Shown here: positions 1-9,713 of the stretch, piece after piece
Layout of the letters: every line of letters starts with the position of its first letter
Position numbering within the stretch: the stretch's first letter is position 1
NCBI RefSeq assembly: GCF_002879645.1
Contig: NZ_PNRE01000073.1
Coordinates: 1-64,000, forward strand
DNA length: 64,000 nucleotides
Source: Halomonas heilongjiangensis
GTDB taxonomy: Bacteria; Pseudomonadota; Gammaproteobacteria; Pseudomonadales; Halomonadaceae
Direction: 5' to 3'
Program-made: the position numbers and the translations under genes
Notes under the pieces: model-generated
Databases searched by the model: none
What the model was told of the DNA's origin: nothing
The model's input: the letters and a program-made list of their open reading frames with translations, nothing else

Positions 1-33
1 GTGCCAGTGGGATGTAAAAACCTGGGGATCCCC

Positions 34-122
34 CAGGGTCAGACCCCGACGGTGTCGAATCCCCTCGCCACGTGCACCATGACAAGCCTGGCAACTTGGC
101 TGGGGTCTGCCCCATAGGGGCG
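34..122 (-). repeat. Palindromic intergenic repeat, family 1, copy 1
   Basis: About 89 bp bounded by the inverted ends GGGTCAGACCCC and GGGGTCTGCCCC. Read on the minus strand its interior matches the repeat at 26339-26433 almost base for base, including the reverse complements of TGTCGAAT and GTGCACCATGACAAGCCTGG. The palindromic ends and scattered intergenic placement resemble REP-type elements mobilised by RAYT tyrosine transposases; no transposase is in the window, so that link is inference. Confidence 0.8.
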
Positions 123-138
123 GGCCTCGGCGCCTTTA

Positions 139-309
139 CTCGGCGAACATGCCGCCATCATCGAGAAATTCGTGGAGAGGCCGCAGGATCAGCCCCGAGC
201 GACACCACGATGCGAGATACCTACAGGGCCGGCCACCGCGCCGGCCGCCGACCAGGCCGGCATCGAGGCCCTGATGGCCGTCTTCGTCGAACGAACGGAT
301 CGGGAATGA
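139..309 (+). pseudogene. Possible 3' remnant of a coding sequence
   Basis: An open frame of 56 codons with no start codon runs from the edge of the repeat at 34-122 to a TGA at 307-309. The translation reads like the end of a real protein (GEHAAIIEKFVERPQ near the start, AGIEALMAVFVERTDRE at the end), with normal amino-acid composition. The upstream part is replaced by the palindromic repeat, so a gene interrupted or eroded by the repeat is possible. I do not recognise the family. A chance open frame in GC-rich DNA is the main alternative. Confidence 0.25.
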
Positions 310-344
310 GAGACGCCCCCGCAGCAGGGCTGCGGGGGCGTCTC
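310..344 (-). terminator. Hairpin terminator of the tRNA-Val pair
   Basis: A perfect 15-bp inverted repeat (GAGACGCCCCCGCAG / CTGCGGGGGCGTCTC) with a 5-nt loop lies 7 bp past the 3' end of the first tRNA-Val on the minus strand. The T-tract after it is weak, so termination is inferred from stem strength and position. Confidence 0.6.
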
Positions 345-350
345 GGGAGC

Positions 351-427
351 TGGTAGGACCAAGCGGATTTGAACCGCTGACCTCCACGATGTCAACGTGG
401 CGCTCTAACCAACTGAGCTATGGTCCT
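351..427 (-). tRNA. tRNA-Val (anticodon GAC)
   Basis: The minus strand folds into a 77-nt cloverleaf: acceptor stem AGGACCA with encoded CCA, D-loop with AGCTCAGTTGGTTAGAGC, anticodon stem CCACG/CGTGG around TTGACAT (anticodon GAC), and T-loop GGTTCAAATCC. The anticodon arm matches the usual bacterial tRNA-Val(GAC). It is the promoter-distal member of a tandem pair. Confidence 0.95.
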
Positions 428-462
428 GTCACGCTGTTGCCAGGATCGCAGCCGCCAGGGAA

Positions 463-539
463 TGGTAGGACCAGGCGGATTTGAACCGCCGACCTCCACG
501 ATGTCAACGTGGCGCTCTAACCAACTGAGCTATGGTCCT
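463..539 (-). tRNA. tRNA-Val (anticodon GAC), second copy
   Basis: Near-identical to the copy at 351-427, differing in the T-stem/acceptor region (GGCGG/CCGCC against GCGG/CCGC) and separated by 35 bp. It has the same TTGACAT anticodon loop and an encoded CCA. The two genes probably form one transcript ending at the hairpin at 310-344. Confidence 0.95.
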
Positions 540-596
540 GCATCGGCGCATCCTGTCGGCTGCGCGACGCTCTCGGCGCCGCGGCAACGGATGCGT

Positions 597-624
597 ATAT
601 TACCGAAACTGCTGGCATTTGCAA
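597..624 (-). promoter_or_regulatory. Probable sigma70 promoter of the tRNA-Val pair
   Basis: On the minus strand TTGCAA (619-624) and TAATAT (597-602) are separated by 16 bp, followed by a GC-rich stretch before the tRNA start about 57 bp downstream. It sits just past the glpK stop codon. The match is by eye only. Confidence 0.5.
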
Positions 625-628
625 GCCC

Positions 629-2116
629 TCAACGAGCGCTTTTGACCCTTTCCACCGCCTCCTGCCAGCCCTGGTAGAGCCGTTCGCGTTCACCCTCCTC
701 CATCTGCGGCACGAAGCTGCGCTCGCACTGCCAGAGCCCGGCGATCTCGTCCAGGTCACGGTACCAGCCGAGTCGCAGCCCGGCGAGATAGGCCGCCCCG
801 AGGGCGGTGGTCTCGAGCACCGTGGGACGGTCGACCTGGACGCCGAGCATGTCGGCGAGGAACTGCATCACCCAGTTGTTGCTGACCATGCCACCATCCA
901 CCCGCAGGGTGCTCGGCGTGGCCGCCATGTCGTCGCTCATGCAGACCTGCAGGTCGCGGGTCTGGTAGCAGACCGCCTGCAGGCCGGCGGCGACGATCTC
1001 GGCGATGCCGGTGTCGCGGGTCAGGCCGAGGATCGCGCCACGGGCCTTCGGGTCCCAGTGTGGCGCCCCCAGCCCGGTGAAGGCCGGTACCAGGTAGACG
1101 CTATGGCCGCTGCGGGTCTGGCGCGCCAGGGCCTCGGTCTCGGCGGCGTCGGCGAACAGCCGCAGGCCGTCGCGCAGCCACTGCACCGTGGCGCCGGCGA
1201 CGAAGATGCTGCCCTCCATGGCGTAGGTGGGCTTGCCATGGAGGCGATAGCCGATGGTGGTCAGCAGGCGGTTGCGGGAGGTCTCGGCGGCGTCACCGGT
1301 GTTGACGATCATGAAGCAGCCGGTGCCGTAGGTGCTCTTGCCCATGCCCGGCGCGAAACAGGCCTGGCCGAACAGCGCCGCCTGCTGGTCACCGGCGACA
1401 CCGGCGATGGGCAACTCGCCCCCCAGCCAGCGAGGCTCGACGGTGCCGAAGTCGTCGCTGGAGTCCTTCACCTCGGGCAGCAGGCTCTCGGGGATCTCGA
1501 AGAGCTCGAGCAGTGCCGGGTCCCAGCGCTGCTCGTGGATGTTGAACAGCGCCGTGCGCGAGGCGTTGGTGGCATCGGTGGCATGCACCCGGCCGCCGGT
1601 GAGTCGCCAGATCAGGAAGCTGTCGACCGTGCCGAAGGCCAGCTCGCCGCGCTCGGCGCGCGCCCGGGCCCCGTCGACGTGCTCCAGCAGCCAGGCCAGC
1701 TTGGTGGCCGAGAAGTAGGGGTCGATCAGCAGCCCGGTGCTGGCCTGCACCGCCTCGGTATGCCCCGCCTCGCGCAGCCGCTGGCAGGCATCCGCCGTGC
1801 GCCTGTCCTGCCAGACGATGGCATTGTGCAGCGGCTCGCCGGTCGCCCTGTCCCACAGCAGGGTGGTCTCGCGCTGGTTGGTGATGCCGATGCCGGCGAT
1901 CTCCTCGAGCCCGACACCGGAGCGCTCGATCACCTCGCGGCAGGTGGCGAGCACCGTCTCCCAGATCGCCTCCGGGTCGTGCTCGACCCAGCCGTCCGCC
2001 GGGAAGTGCTGGACGAACTCGCGCTGGGCCATGGCCCGATTGCGGCCTTCGCGATCGAAGAGAATGGCACGGGAGCTGGTGGTGCCCTGGTCGATGGCAA
2101 GCAGGTAGTCGGCCAT
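629..2116 (-). CDS. glpK: Glycerol kinase GlpK
   Basis: FGGY-family kinase that phosphorylates glycerol to sn-glycerol 3-phosphate with ATP in the cytoplasm. The 495-residue product has the usual family length. It starts [19 protein letters not shown], with the phosphate-binding DQGTTSSR loop, and carries [18 protein letters not shown] and the C-terminal FGGY signature around [12 protein letters not shown]. The ATG at 2116 was chosen over one 13 codons upstream because it is preceded by AGGA and begins with the conserved N-terminus. It diverges from glpR, whose product is the likely repressor of both. No glycerol facilitator (glpF) adjoins it, unlike many glp operons. Confidence 0.96.
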   Translation of the reverse strand: MADYLLAIDQGTTSSRAILFDREGRNRAMAQREFVQHFPADGWVEHDPEAIWETVLATCREVIERSGVGLEEIAGIGITNQRETTLLWDRATGEPLHNAIVWQDRRTADACQRLREAGHTEAVQASTGLLIDPYFSATKLAWLLEHVDGARARAERGELAFGTVDSFLIWRLTGGRVHATDATNASRTALFNIHEQRWDPALLELFEIPESLLPEVKDSSDDFGTVEPRWLGGELPIAGVAGDQQAALFGQACFAPGMGKSTYGTGCFMIVNTGDAAETSRNRLLTTIGYRLHGKPTYAMEGSIFVAGATVQWLRDGLRLFADAAETEALARQTRSGHSVYLVPAFTGLGAPHWDPKARGAILGLTRDTGIAEIVAAGLQAVCYQTRDLQVCMSDDMAATPSTLRVDGGMVSNNWVMQFLADMLGVQVDRPTVLETTALGAAYLAGLRLGWYRDLDEIAGLWQCERSFVPQMEEGERERLYQGWQEAVERVKSAR

Positions 2117-2133
2117 GGTGGTTCCTGTCGATG

Positions 2134-2203
2134 GATGTTCGTTTGTGATCACCAAGAGTACTGCAGTGTGTTCGTAATGCTTTACGACTTTTGTCGAACG
2201 ATA
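2134..2203. promoter_or_regulatory. GlpR-type operator sites between glpK and glpR
   Basis: GATGTTCGTTTGTGATC at 2134-2150 shares most positions with GATGTTCGGTTTTGATT at 3093-3109 upstream of glpD. A second element, TTTTGTCGAACGATA (2189-2203), has the TTCG/CGAA core known from GlpR operators. Placement in the glpK-glpR gap and upstream of glpD fits DeoR-type repression by GlpR. Binding is inferred. Confidence 0.5.
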
Positions 2204-2268
2204 CCCCCCTGCGGCCTGCTCCCTCCTCCCGGGATGGCATACAATGGGACGATTGACAAGGAGCCGAC

Positions 2269-3027
2269 ATGAACCAGCAGCAACGACAGGACGCCATCGT
2301 CGACCTGGTCCGCCGCCAGGGCTATGCCAGCATCGAGCAGCTCACCGACCACTTCACGGTCACCCCGCAGACCATTCGGCGCGACCTCAACGCCCTGGCC
2401 GGCGAGGGCCTGATCCGCCGGGTCCATGGCGGTGCCGGACTCGAGTCGAGCACGGTCAATACCTCCTACAACACCCGCAAGACCCTGAACCTGGAGGCCA
2501 AGCAACGCATCGCCGCCCTGCTGGCCCGGCACATCCCCGACCACGCCTCGCTGTTCATCAACATCGGTACCAGCAACGAAGTGGTGGCCGAGGCCCTGCT
2601 CGAGCATCAGGGCCTGGAGGTGATCACCAACAACCTCAAGGTGGCGGCGATCCTCCAGCACAAGGAGGACTTCAACGTGATCATCGCCGGCGGCCAGGTG
2701 CGCTCCCGTGACGGCGGTATCATCGGCGAGGCCACCATCGACTTCATCAACCAGTTCAAGGTCGACTACGGCATCATCGGCATCAGCGGCATCGACGAGG
2801 ATGGCTCGCTGCTCGAGTTCGACTATCAGGAGGTACGCGTCGCCCAGGCGATCATCCGCAATTCACGCCAGGTGTTCCTGGCCGCCGATCACTCCAAGTT
2901 CCACCGCAACCCGGTCGTTCGCCAGGGAAATCTCGGCCAGCTCGACGCCCTGTTCACCGACCGTCGCCCGCCGGAGTCCATCCTGCGCCTGCTGGAGGCG
3001 CACGACGTGTCCCTGCATATCGCCTGA
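2269..3027 (+). CDS. glpR: DeoR-family glycerol 3-phosphate regulon repressor GlpR
   Basis: A 252-residue DeoR-family regulator. The N-terminal winged helix covers residues 1-57, with recognition helix [18 protein letters not shown] followed by the family's RRVHGGA. The C-terminal effector domain (about 75-250) has the sugar-phosphate-isomerase-like fold with [15 protein letters not shown]. GlpR proteins are inactivated by glycerol 3-phosphate. The start follows a strong AAGGAG box 7 nt upstream. It lies between glpK (divergent) and glpD (downstream, same strand), and the shared operators suggest it controls both and possibly itself. Confidence 0.92.
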   Translation: MNQQQRQDAIVDLVRRQGYASIEQLTDHFTVTPQTIRRDLNALAGEGLIRRVHGGAGLESSTVNTSYNTRKTLNLEAKQRIAALLARHIPDHASLFINIGTSNEVVAEALLEHQGLEVITNNLKVAAILQHKEDFNVIIAGGQVRSRDGGIIGEATIDFINQFKVDYGIIGISGIDEDGSLLEFDYQEVRVAQAIIRNSRQVFLAADHSKFHRNPVVRQGNLGQLDALFTDRRPPESILRLLEAHDVSLHIA

Positions 3028-3092
3028 CCGCGCCCTCCAGGCCCCCTCCCGCGACCGCCCCGCCACGACGGGAGAAATTCGCCTCGCCTCTT

Positions 3093-3130
3093 GATGTTCG
3101 GTTTTGATTCATCTATTTTCGTTTTCTAAC
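3093..3130. promoter_or_regulatory. GlpR-type operators upstream of glpD
   Basis: Two elements lie in the glpR-glpD gap: GATGTTCGGTTTTGATT (3093-3109), which resembles the site at 2134-2150, and TATTTTCGTTTTCTAAC (3114-3130), with the A/T-rich TTTTCG half-site of GlpR targets. This stretch is also clearly more AT-rich than its surroundings, as expected for a promoter. Confidence 0.5.
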
Positions 3131-3177
3131 ATCCATCATCACGGCGGCGACCCGCATCGGTCACGCAGGAGACATCC

Positions 3178-4680
3178 ATGGGCGGCAAGGCAAGCGACGT
3201 GATCGATCTGTTCGTCATCGGGGGCGGCATCAACGGCGTCGGCATCGCCGTCGATGCCGCCGGACGCGGCCTCCGGGTGGCGCTGTGCGAGCAGGCCGAC
3301 CTGGCCAGCGCCACCTCCTCGGCCAGCAGCAAGCTGATCCATGGCGGCCTGCGCTATCTGGAGCATCGCGAGTTTCGCCTGGTGCACGAGGCCCTGCGCG
3401 AACGCGAGGTACTGCTGGCCAAGGCCCCCCACATCATCTGGCCGCTGCGCTTCGTCCTGCCCCACCGCCCTCATCTGCGGCCGGCCTGGATGCTGCGCGC
3501 GGGCCTCTTCCTCTACGACCACCTGGGGCGGCGGCAACGCCTGGCCGGATCGCGAGGGGTGACCTTCGCCGAGGAGGACGGGCTCAGCCCCGGCATCTCC
3601 CGCGGCTTCGAGTACTCCGACTGCTGGGTCGATGACGCGCGCCTGGTGGTGCTCAACGCCCTCCAGGCCAGGGAGCATGGTGCCGAGATCCTGGTCCGCA
3701 CCCGCTGCGTCGGCACACGACAGGAGGCCGGACACTGGGTCATCTGCCTGGAGGACGTCGAGAGCGGTACCCGCTTCGAGCGCCGGGCACGGGTGCTGGT
3801 CAATGCCGCCGGCCCCTGGGTCGAGAGCGTGGTGCGCGACCAGGCCGGGCGAACGTCCCGCTACGCCATCCGCATGATCCGCGGCAGCCACCTGATCGTC
3901 CCCCGTCTCAACCGCGACGACCGCGCCTATATCCTGCAGAACAGCGACCGGCGCATCGTCTTCGTGCTGCCCTACGAGGAGTCGTTCAGCCTGATCGGCA
4001 CCACCGACCGACGCCACGACGGCGATCCTGCCCGGGTGACGGCCAGCGACGAGGAGATCGACTACCTGCTCGAGGTGGTCAATGGCCACTTCCGCCGCCA
4101 GCTGGGGAGAGCCGACGTCGTCGCCACCTTCGCCGGCGTGCGCCCGCTGTGCGACGACGAGTCCGCCGACCCGTCGGCCATGACCCGCGACTACACCCTC
4201 GACCTGGACAGCGACGGCGCCCCCCTGCTGTCGGTGTTCGGCGGCAAGATCACCACCTATCGCAAGCTCGCCGAGGCGGCCCTGCACGCGCTGCGGCCCC
4301 ACTTTCCCGGCATGGAGGGCCCCTGGACGGCGGCGGCCCTGCTGCCCGGCGGTGACATCGGCGACCAGCACGACTTCACCACCCGCCTGCTCGCCGATTA
4401 CCCCTTCCTCGGCGACGCCAGGGCACGACGCTTCGCCCGCAGCTACGGCAGCCTCTGCCTGCGCTTCCTGCACGGGGCCAGCAGTGAAGAGGCACTGGGC
4501 GAAGCGTTCGGCGCCGGGCTCACCGCCGCCGAGGTGGATTACCTGGTCGACCACGAATGGGCACGCAGCGCCGAGGACATCCTCTGGCGGCGCACCAAAC
4601 TCGGCCTGCGCCTCAATCCCTCCCAGACCGCACGCCTGGCCGAGTACATCGAGGTGCATCGGCGCCGGCTGGCGGCATGA
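3178..4680 (+). CDS. glpD: Aerobic glycerol-3-phosphate dehydrogenase GlpD
   Basis: FAD-dependent, membrane-associated dehydrogenase that oxidises sn-glycerol 3-phosphate to dihydroxyacetone phosphate and passes electrons to quinone. The 500-residue product opens with the dinucleotide loop VIGGGINGVGIAVDAAGRG, then the family motifs SSKLIHGGLRYL and, further on, NAAGPWVESV, FVLPYEESFSLIGTTD and GGKITTYRKLAE. Length and domain order match GlpD. It is the last gene of the glp group; with GlpK it takes glycerol to the triose-phosphate pool. An ATG at 3178 with GGAGACAT before it is the natural start. Confidence 0.96.
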   Translation: MGGKASDVIDLFVIGGGINGVGIAVDAAGRGLRVALCEQADLASATSSASSKLIHGGLRYLEHREFRLVHEALREREVLLAKAPHIIWPLRFVLPHRPHLRPAWMLRAGLFLYDHLGRRQRLAGSRGVTFAEEDGLSPGISRGFEYSDCWVDDARLVVLNALQAREHGAEILVRTRCVGTRQEAGHWVICLEDVESGTRFERRARVLVNAAGPWVESVVRDQAGRTSRYAIRMIRGSHLIVPRLNRDDRAYILQNSDRRIVFVLPYEESFSLIGTTDRRHDGDPARVTASDEEIDYLLEVVNGHFRRQLGRADVVATFAGVRPLCDDESADPSAMTRDYTLDLDSDGAPLLSVFGGKITTYRKLAEAALHALRPHFPGMEGPWTAAALLPGGDIGDQHDFTTRLLADYPFLGDARARRFARSYGSLCLRFLHGASSEEALGEAFGAGLTAAEVDYLVDHEWARSAEDILWRRTKLGLRLNPSQTARLAEYIEVHRRRLAA

Positions 4681-4741
4681 TTCTCCCGCGGGGCTGGCTG
4701 TGATATGGATGACTGTCGACCCTACGACAGAGAATCATCGC

Positions 4742-5806
4742 ATGCTCGCCCCCGCGCTGACCGGTCTGGCCATACTGCTGCTCGGCACCACGCTCATCGC
4801 CAGACTGCCGGTGCACTGGTGGTGGATACGCGCCTGCGAATTCCCGCGACTGCAGCTGGCCGTGCTTGCCCTGGTCACGGCGGTGCTCTCGCCGCTCGCC
4901 GGGCCACCCTGGTCCTGGGCATGCCTGGCGGCGAGCCTCGCGACCCTGGCGCTGCAAGTCCCTCGCATCCTGCCCTGGACCCGCCTGTGGCCGGTGCAGG
5001 TCCAGGCGGCCGAGCCCGGTCAGGAGGCGCGATGCCTGACCGTGCTGGTGGCCAACGTGCTTACCCCCAACCGGAATGCCGACAGGCTCGTCGGCCTGAT
5101 CCAGCGCTACGACCCGGACGTGATCGTGACCCTCGAGTCGGACGGCTGGTGGCAGCAACGGCTCGATGCGGCCCTGGATGCGGACTGGTCGCATAGCGTC
5201 AAGGTCCCGCTCGACAACCTGTACGGCATGCACCTCTACTCCCGGTTGCCCCTGCTGGCTCCCCGGGTCGAATGGCTGATCCAGGAGGACATTCCCTCGA
5301 TACACACCGATATCGCGCTGAACAGCGGCGACATCATCAGGCTGCACGCCCTGCACCCCCGGCCACCGGCGCCCAACGAGAGCGAGGAGTCCCTGTGGCG
5401 CGATGCAGAGTTGCTGCTGGTGGGCAAGCGAATCCACGAGACTCCCATGCCGACGCTGGTGGTGGGGGACCTCAACGACGTGGCCTGGTCTCGCACCACG
5501 CGACTCTTCTGTCGTGTCAGCGGCATGCTCGACCCACGGCAGGGACGCGGCATGTTCAGCACCTTCCATGCCGACTATCCCTTCCTGCGCTGGCCACTGG
5601 ATCATATCTTCGTCAGCGAGCACTTCACTCTCGAGGCCATGTCGCGCCTGCCCGGCTTCGGCTCCGACCACTTCCCCATCCTCGCCACCCTCTGCTTCCG
5701 CCCCTCGCGCGCCGACGAGCACGACGCCCCCGCGGCCGATCACGAGGAACGGCGCGACGCCCGGGACACGATCCGCGAGGCCCGGGCCCGCGACCAATCG
5801 GACTGA
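4742..5806 (+). CDS. Membrane-anchored endonuclease/exonuclease/phosphatase-family protein
   Basis: A 354-residue protein with three predicted membrane segments in the first 80 residues (for example LTGLAILLLGTTLIA and LAVLALVTAVLSPLAG). An EEP-superfamily domain follows (about 100-330): VLVANVLTPNRN, DPDVIVTLES, LVVGDLNDVAWS, PLDHIFVS and GSDHFPI carry the expected Asn, Glu, Asp-x-Asn and Asp-His residues of this metal-dependent phosphodiesterase fold. The substrate cannot be read from the sequence. Relatives of this layout are usually uncharacterised inner-membrane proteins. An upstream ATG at 4709 is possible; 4742 was chosen because it leads straight into the first membrane helix. Confidence 0.75.
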   Translation: MLAPALTGLAILLLGTTLIARLPVHWWWIRACEFPRLQLAVLALVTAVLSPLAGPPWSWACLAASLATLALQVPRILPWTRLWPVQVQAAEPGQEARCLTVLVANVLTPNRNADRLVGLIQRYDPDVIVTLESDGWWQQRLDAALDADWSHSVKVPLDNLYGMHLYSRLPLLAPRVEWLIQEDIPSIHTDIALNSGDIIRLHALHPRPPAPNESEESLWRDAELLLVGKRIHETPMPTLVVGDLNDVAWSRTTRLFCRVSGMLDPRQGRGMFSTFHADYPFLRWPLDHIFVSEHFTLEAMSRLPGFGSDHFPILATLCFRPSRADEHDAPAADHEERRDARDTIREARARDQSD

Positions 5807-5851
5807 CGGGAATCCCGCCGCGTGTCCAGCCGCCTATTGCCGGGGCCGCTG

Positions 5852-5953
5852 CTACCCCCTTCCCCGCCGCCCGCTCGACTCGGCCAGGCGGATGAGCCGG
5901 TCGAGGTCGAGAATATGGAAGTCGCGCCCGCTGGCCTTTAGCAGTTCCTGCTA
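5852..5953 (-). pseudogene. Detached C-terminal codons of the Crp/Fnr gene, beyond an amber codon
   Basis: Minus-strand translation after the TAG at 5951-5953 continues in frame for 32 codons (beginning QELLKASGRDFHILDLDRL) to a TAG at 5852-5854. It aligns with the C-terminus of the paralogue at 7318-8073 (QELLATRGQEFHILDMPRL). The tail is still recognisable, so the stop looks recent, or is sometimes read through. Confidence 0.7.
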
Positions 5954-6634
5954 GTGGAAGGACGCCAGGGTGCGGCTGACGGTCTCCACCGTCAGGCCCA
6001 GGTAGCTGCCGATGTCGCTGCGCGACAGCGCCAGGCGAAACTGGGTGGGCGAGTAGCCGCGACGCCGGAAGCGCGCCGACATGGCGACGAAGAAATACGC
6101 CAGTCGCCCGACGGCGGTCCGGTGCAACAACGACCGGAGCATCAGCCGCTCGTTGTGCACCTCCTGGCTCAGGTTGCGACACAACTGCTGCCGCAGCTCC
6201 GGCACCTGGGCACCGAGTTCGCCGATCCGCTCCCGCGACAGCACGCTCACCGTCAGGGTCTCCAGCGCCAGGGCGGTCCCGGGATAGACGTCCTGCCCAA
6301 TGGCATCGAGCCCCACCAGGTCGCCCGGCATCGCATAGGCCATGACCAGGGGGTCGCCTCCGTGGATCGTCGAGACCTGCTTGAGGCTCCCGGAGCGCAC
6401 CAGGAACAGCCCGGTGAACGGGGCGCCCTGCTCGAAGAGCACTTCGTCCTTCCTCAGCAGTGTGAACGTCTCGGTATCATGGAGTTCGGGGATCTCATCC
6501 AGGGGCAGCCCCAGGGGCAGGTGCAAGCAGCTCATGTCGGTGAATACATCATCTCCAGAACGGTCATTGGCTCGGACCGGCGGCACGCAGCAGCCCCGCT
6601 CGCCGAGCCAGACACCATGCCTGAAATCACGCAT
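5951..6634 (-). CDS. Crp/Fnr-family regulator, truncated by an in-frame amber codon
   Basis: A 227-residue Crp/Fnr-superfamily protein: an N-terminal cyclic-nucleotide-binding-type beta-roll (about 35-150) and a C-terminal helix-turn-helix with DIGSYLGLTVETVSRTLASF. It lacks the cysteine cluster and the fourth cysteine of oxygen-sensing Fnr, so it should not carry that iron-sulfur cluster. Translation stops at a TAG directly after the recognition helix, while 32 further codons match the paralogue at 7318-8073. The product would keep its helix-turn-helix but lose the last strands. The start is uncertain: ATG at 6634 or the internal ATG before SCLHLPLG near residue 34. Confidence 0.75.
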   Translation of the reverse strand: MRDFRHGVWLGERGCCVPPVRANDRSGDDVFTDMSCLHLPLGLPLDEIPELHDTETFTLLRKDEVLFEQGAPFTGLFLVRSGSLKQVSTIHGGDPLVMAYAMPGDLVGLDAIGQDVYPGTALALETLTVSVLSRERIGELGAQVPELRQQLCRNLSQEVHNERLMLRSLLHRTAVGRLAYFFVAMSARFRRRGYSPTQFRLALSRSDIGSYLGLTVETVSRTLASFH

Positions 6635-6660
6635 TCACGGTGCATCATTCGGCACCATTC

Positions 6661-6745
6661 TTGACAACTGTCACTCCGTGTCGGGCTTTCCCCCGGCGCC
6701 GGGGGAGGGTCCCGGGCTTTCGTCCCGGAAGTTGATACCTGTCAT
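6661..6745. promoter_or_regulatory. Two Crp/Fnr-type palindromes
   Basis: TTGACAACTGTCAC (6661-6674) and TTGATACCTGTCAT (6732-6745) both fit the spacing TTGAY-N4-RTCAA of Fnr/Anr/Dnr sites with one or two mismatches. They lie between a divergent Crp/Fnr gene and the small gene at 6843. A strong GC hairpin (CCCCCGGCGCCGGGGG) lies between them. Which regulator binds is not shown by the sequence. Confidence 0.5.
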
Positions 6746-6842
6746 GGCCGTTACCGCAGTCCACTCACTACTCTGACAGTCGGCCAACGCCCAGCACCTC
6801 GCTTCATCGCCATGCGAGTCTTCCACGGAGGTATGACGCTCC

Positions 6843-7316
6843 ATGAACACCTTGACCACCCACACCCTCCTGCCCCTGGAACAGCTCGCACTGGCCAGTG
6901 CCCATGAGACGAAGGAGAGGCACCGCTATCGGGGCCTCGCGCGCAGGCTCCGGGCCACCGCTCCCGAAGCGAGTCGCCTGATGGCCGAACTGGGCAGGGA
7001 GTGCGAACAGCGACTCGAGACCCTGCGAGACGCGGCCAGGGCCCTGGGACTTTCCGCCTGCCTTGTCATCGACGACACCGAGGCGTCGACGTCGGGCAAG
7101 CGACAGCGCCTCTTCAGCGTCGATGTCGCCCTGGAGAGGCAGGCGCTCAAGCAGACCCTGGAGAGCGCCGACGCCTCGCGCCGGTTCTTCGAATGGCTGC
7201 TGGAAACCAATGCCACGCCGGAGCTGTATCGGCCCCTGCTCGCTTGCGTTGCCCAGAAGCGCGCCGAATGTCGCGTCCTCGGCGAGAGGCTGGCGCAGTC
7301 GTCGCTCGAGGCCTAG
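6843..7316 (+). CDS. Small helical protein, distantly ferritin/rubrerythrin-like
   Basis: A 157-residue, all-helical, arginine- and glutamate-rich protein with no signal peptide. The first helices (HETKERHRYRGLA, then MAELGRECEQRLETL) recall the E..Y..LA and EELA.EE..H pattern of rubrerythrin/ferritin-like four-helix proteins, but the ExxH metal pair reads ExxQ, so iron binding is doubtful. The family was not recognised with confidence. It lies between two Crp/Fnr regulators, behind two Fnr-type palindromes, and its stop is 1 bp from the stop of the convergent fnr gene. A role under oxygen or nitric-oxide control is suggested by context only. Confidence 0.55.
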   Translation: MNTLTTHTLLPLEQLALASAHETKERHRYRGLARRLRATAPEASRLMAELGRECEQRLETLRDAARALGLSACLVIDDTEASTSGKRQRLFSVDVALERQALKQTLESADASRRFFEWLLETNATPELYRPLLACVAQKRAECRVLGERLAQSSLEA

Positions 7317-7317
7317 G

Positions 7318-8073
7318 TCACCCCACGCTGCTGCGCCGTCCACTGGTCTCGGCCAGGCGCTCCAGGCGGGGCATGTCGAGGATATGGAACTCCTGGCCGC
7401 GTGTGGCGAGCAGCTCCTGCTCGCGATAGCGCACCAGGGTACGGCTGACGGTTTCCATCGTCAGCCCCAGGTAGTTGGCGATATCGCCGCGCGACATCGC
7501 CAACCGGAAGCGGTGGGGCGAATAGCCACGGCGCCGGAAGTGCTCGGACATGGCGACGAGGAAGTGCGCCAGTCGCACCTCGGAGGTCCTTCGCAGCAGC
7601 AGGCGCATCCACAGGCGCTCGCTCCCCAGCTCCTGGCTCAGGTGACACAGGAACCGCCGGCGCAACTCGGGCACACGGGTGCCGAGCTCGGAGAACTCCG
7701 TGAACGGCAATTCACATACCGTGGCGGTCTCCAGTGACACGACACTGCCCGGGTAGCGACCTTCACCGATGGCATCGAGGCCGATCAGCTCCCCCGGAAG
7801 GAAGAGCGCCGTGACCAGGTATTCGTCGCTTGCGGTCGTGGTGACCTGTTTGAGACTGCCGGAGCGCACCACGAAGAGGCTGGTGAAGGGCGAGCCTTGC
7901 GCGATCAGGAGGTCGCCCTTGTCGAGCGTCGCCCGGCGACGCATGATGTCGCCGAGTTCGGGGACCTCGTCGACCGGCAGTCGTCCGGTGAAGCAGAAGG
8001 GACTCGACCGGCATGACAGGCAGTCGACGGCGCGTCGGCCGGCAAAGTGCAACACCTTGTTGCGGCTCGTCAT
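7318..8073 (-). CDS. Fnr/Anr-type oxygen-responsive transcription regulator
   Basis: A 251-residue Crp/Fnr-family activator with the cysteine spacing of an oxygen-labile [4Fe-4S] sensor: CLSC then a third Cys six residues on (C-x2-C-x5-C near residues 17-26), plus a fourth Cys in TATVCELPF. The C-terminal helix-turn-helix reads DIANYLGLTMETVSRTLVRY. E. coli Fnr and Pseudomonas Anr use the same four-Cys layout. ATG 8073 is preceded by GGGAGGGGGAGG; an upstream ATG at 8151 has no such site. It is a close paralogue of the cysteine-less protein at 5951-6634. Confidence 0.85.
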   Translation of the reverse strand: MTSRNKVLHFAGRRAVDCLSCRSSPFCFTGRLPVDEVPELGDIMRRRATLDKGDLLIAQGSPFTSLFVVRSGSLKQVTTTASDEYLVTALFLPGELIGLDAIGEGRYPGSVVSLETATVCELPFTEFSELGTRVPELRRRFLCHLSQELGSERLWMRLLLRRTSEVRLAHFLVAMSEHFRRRGYSPHRFRLAMSRGDIANYLGLTMETVSRTLVRYREQELLATRGQEFHILDMPRLERLAETSGRRSSVG

Positions 8074-8227
8074 GGCCTCCCCCTCCCGAAACTCGTTCGG
8101 GGTTACTCCATTGTCCTGAGTATGAGACCCGGGGAGAGCGAGGGCCGTCATGCTTTCGTCGAAGTCCCTTGCCTCCCGTACGGACGTCCCGGTGGCCAGC
8201 CGGTGCGCTCGAGAAAGAGACGCCTGG

Positions 8228-9607
<1,380 letters not shown>

Positions 9608-9713
9608 GACCTTCTCCTTCGTCGCAGGACGCTGCGGGAAATCCCTCTCTCACCATGGTGCCGCCGGGCGCCGCTTGCAAGGCGGCCCTCGCCAATTCCC
9701 CCCGGGCTCCGTT

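Noticed and set aside
1058-2272. A long plus-strand frame opposite glpK
   Set aside because: glpK has all FGGY motifs; the opposite frame lacks recognisable domains and runs into the promoter region.
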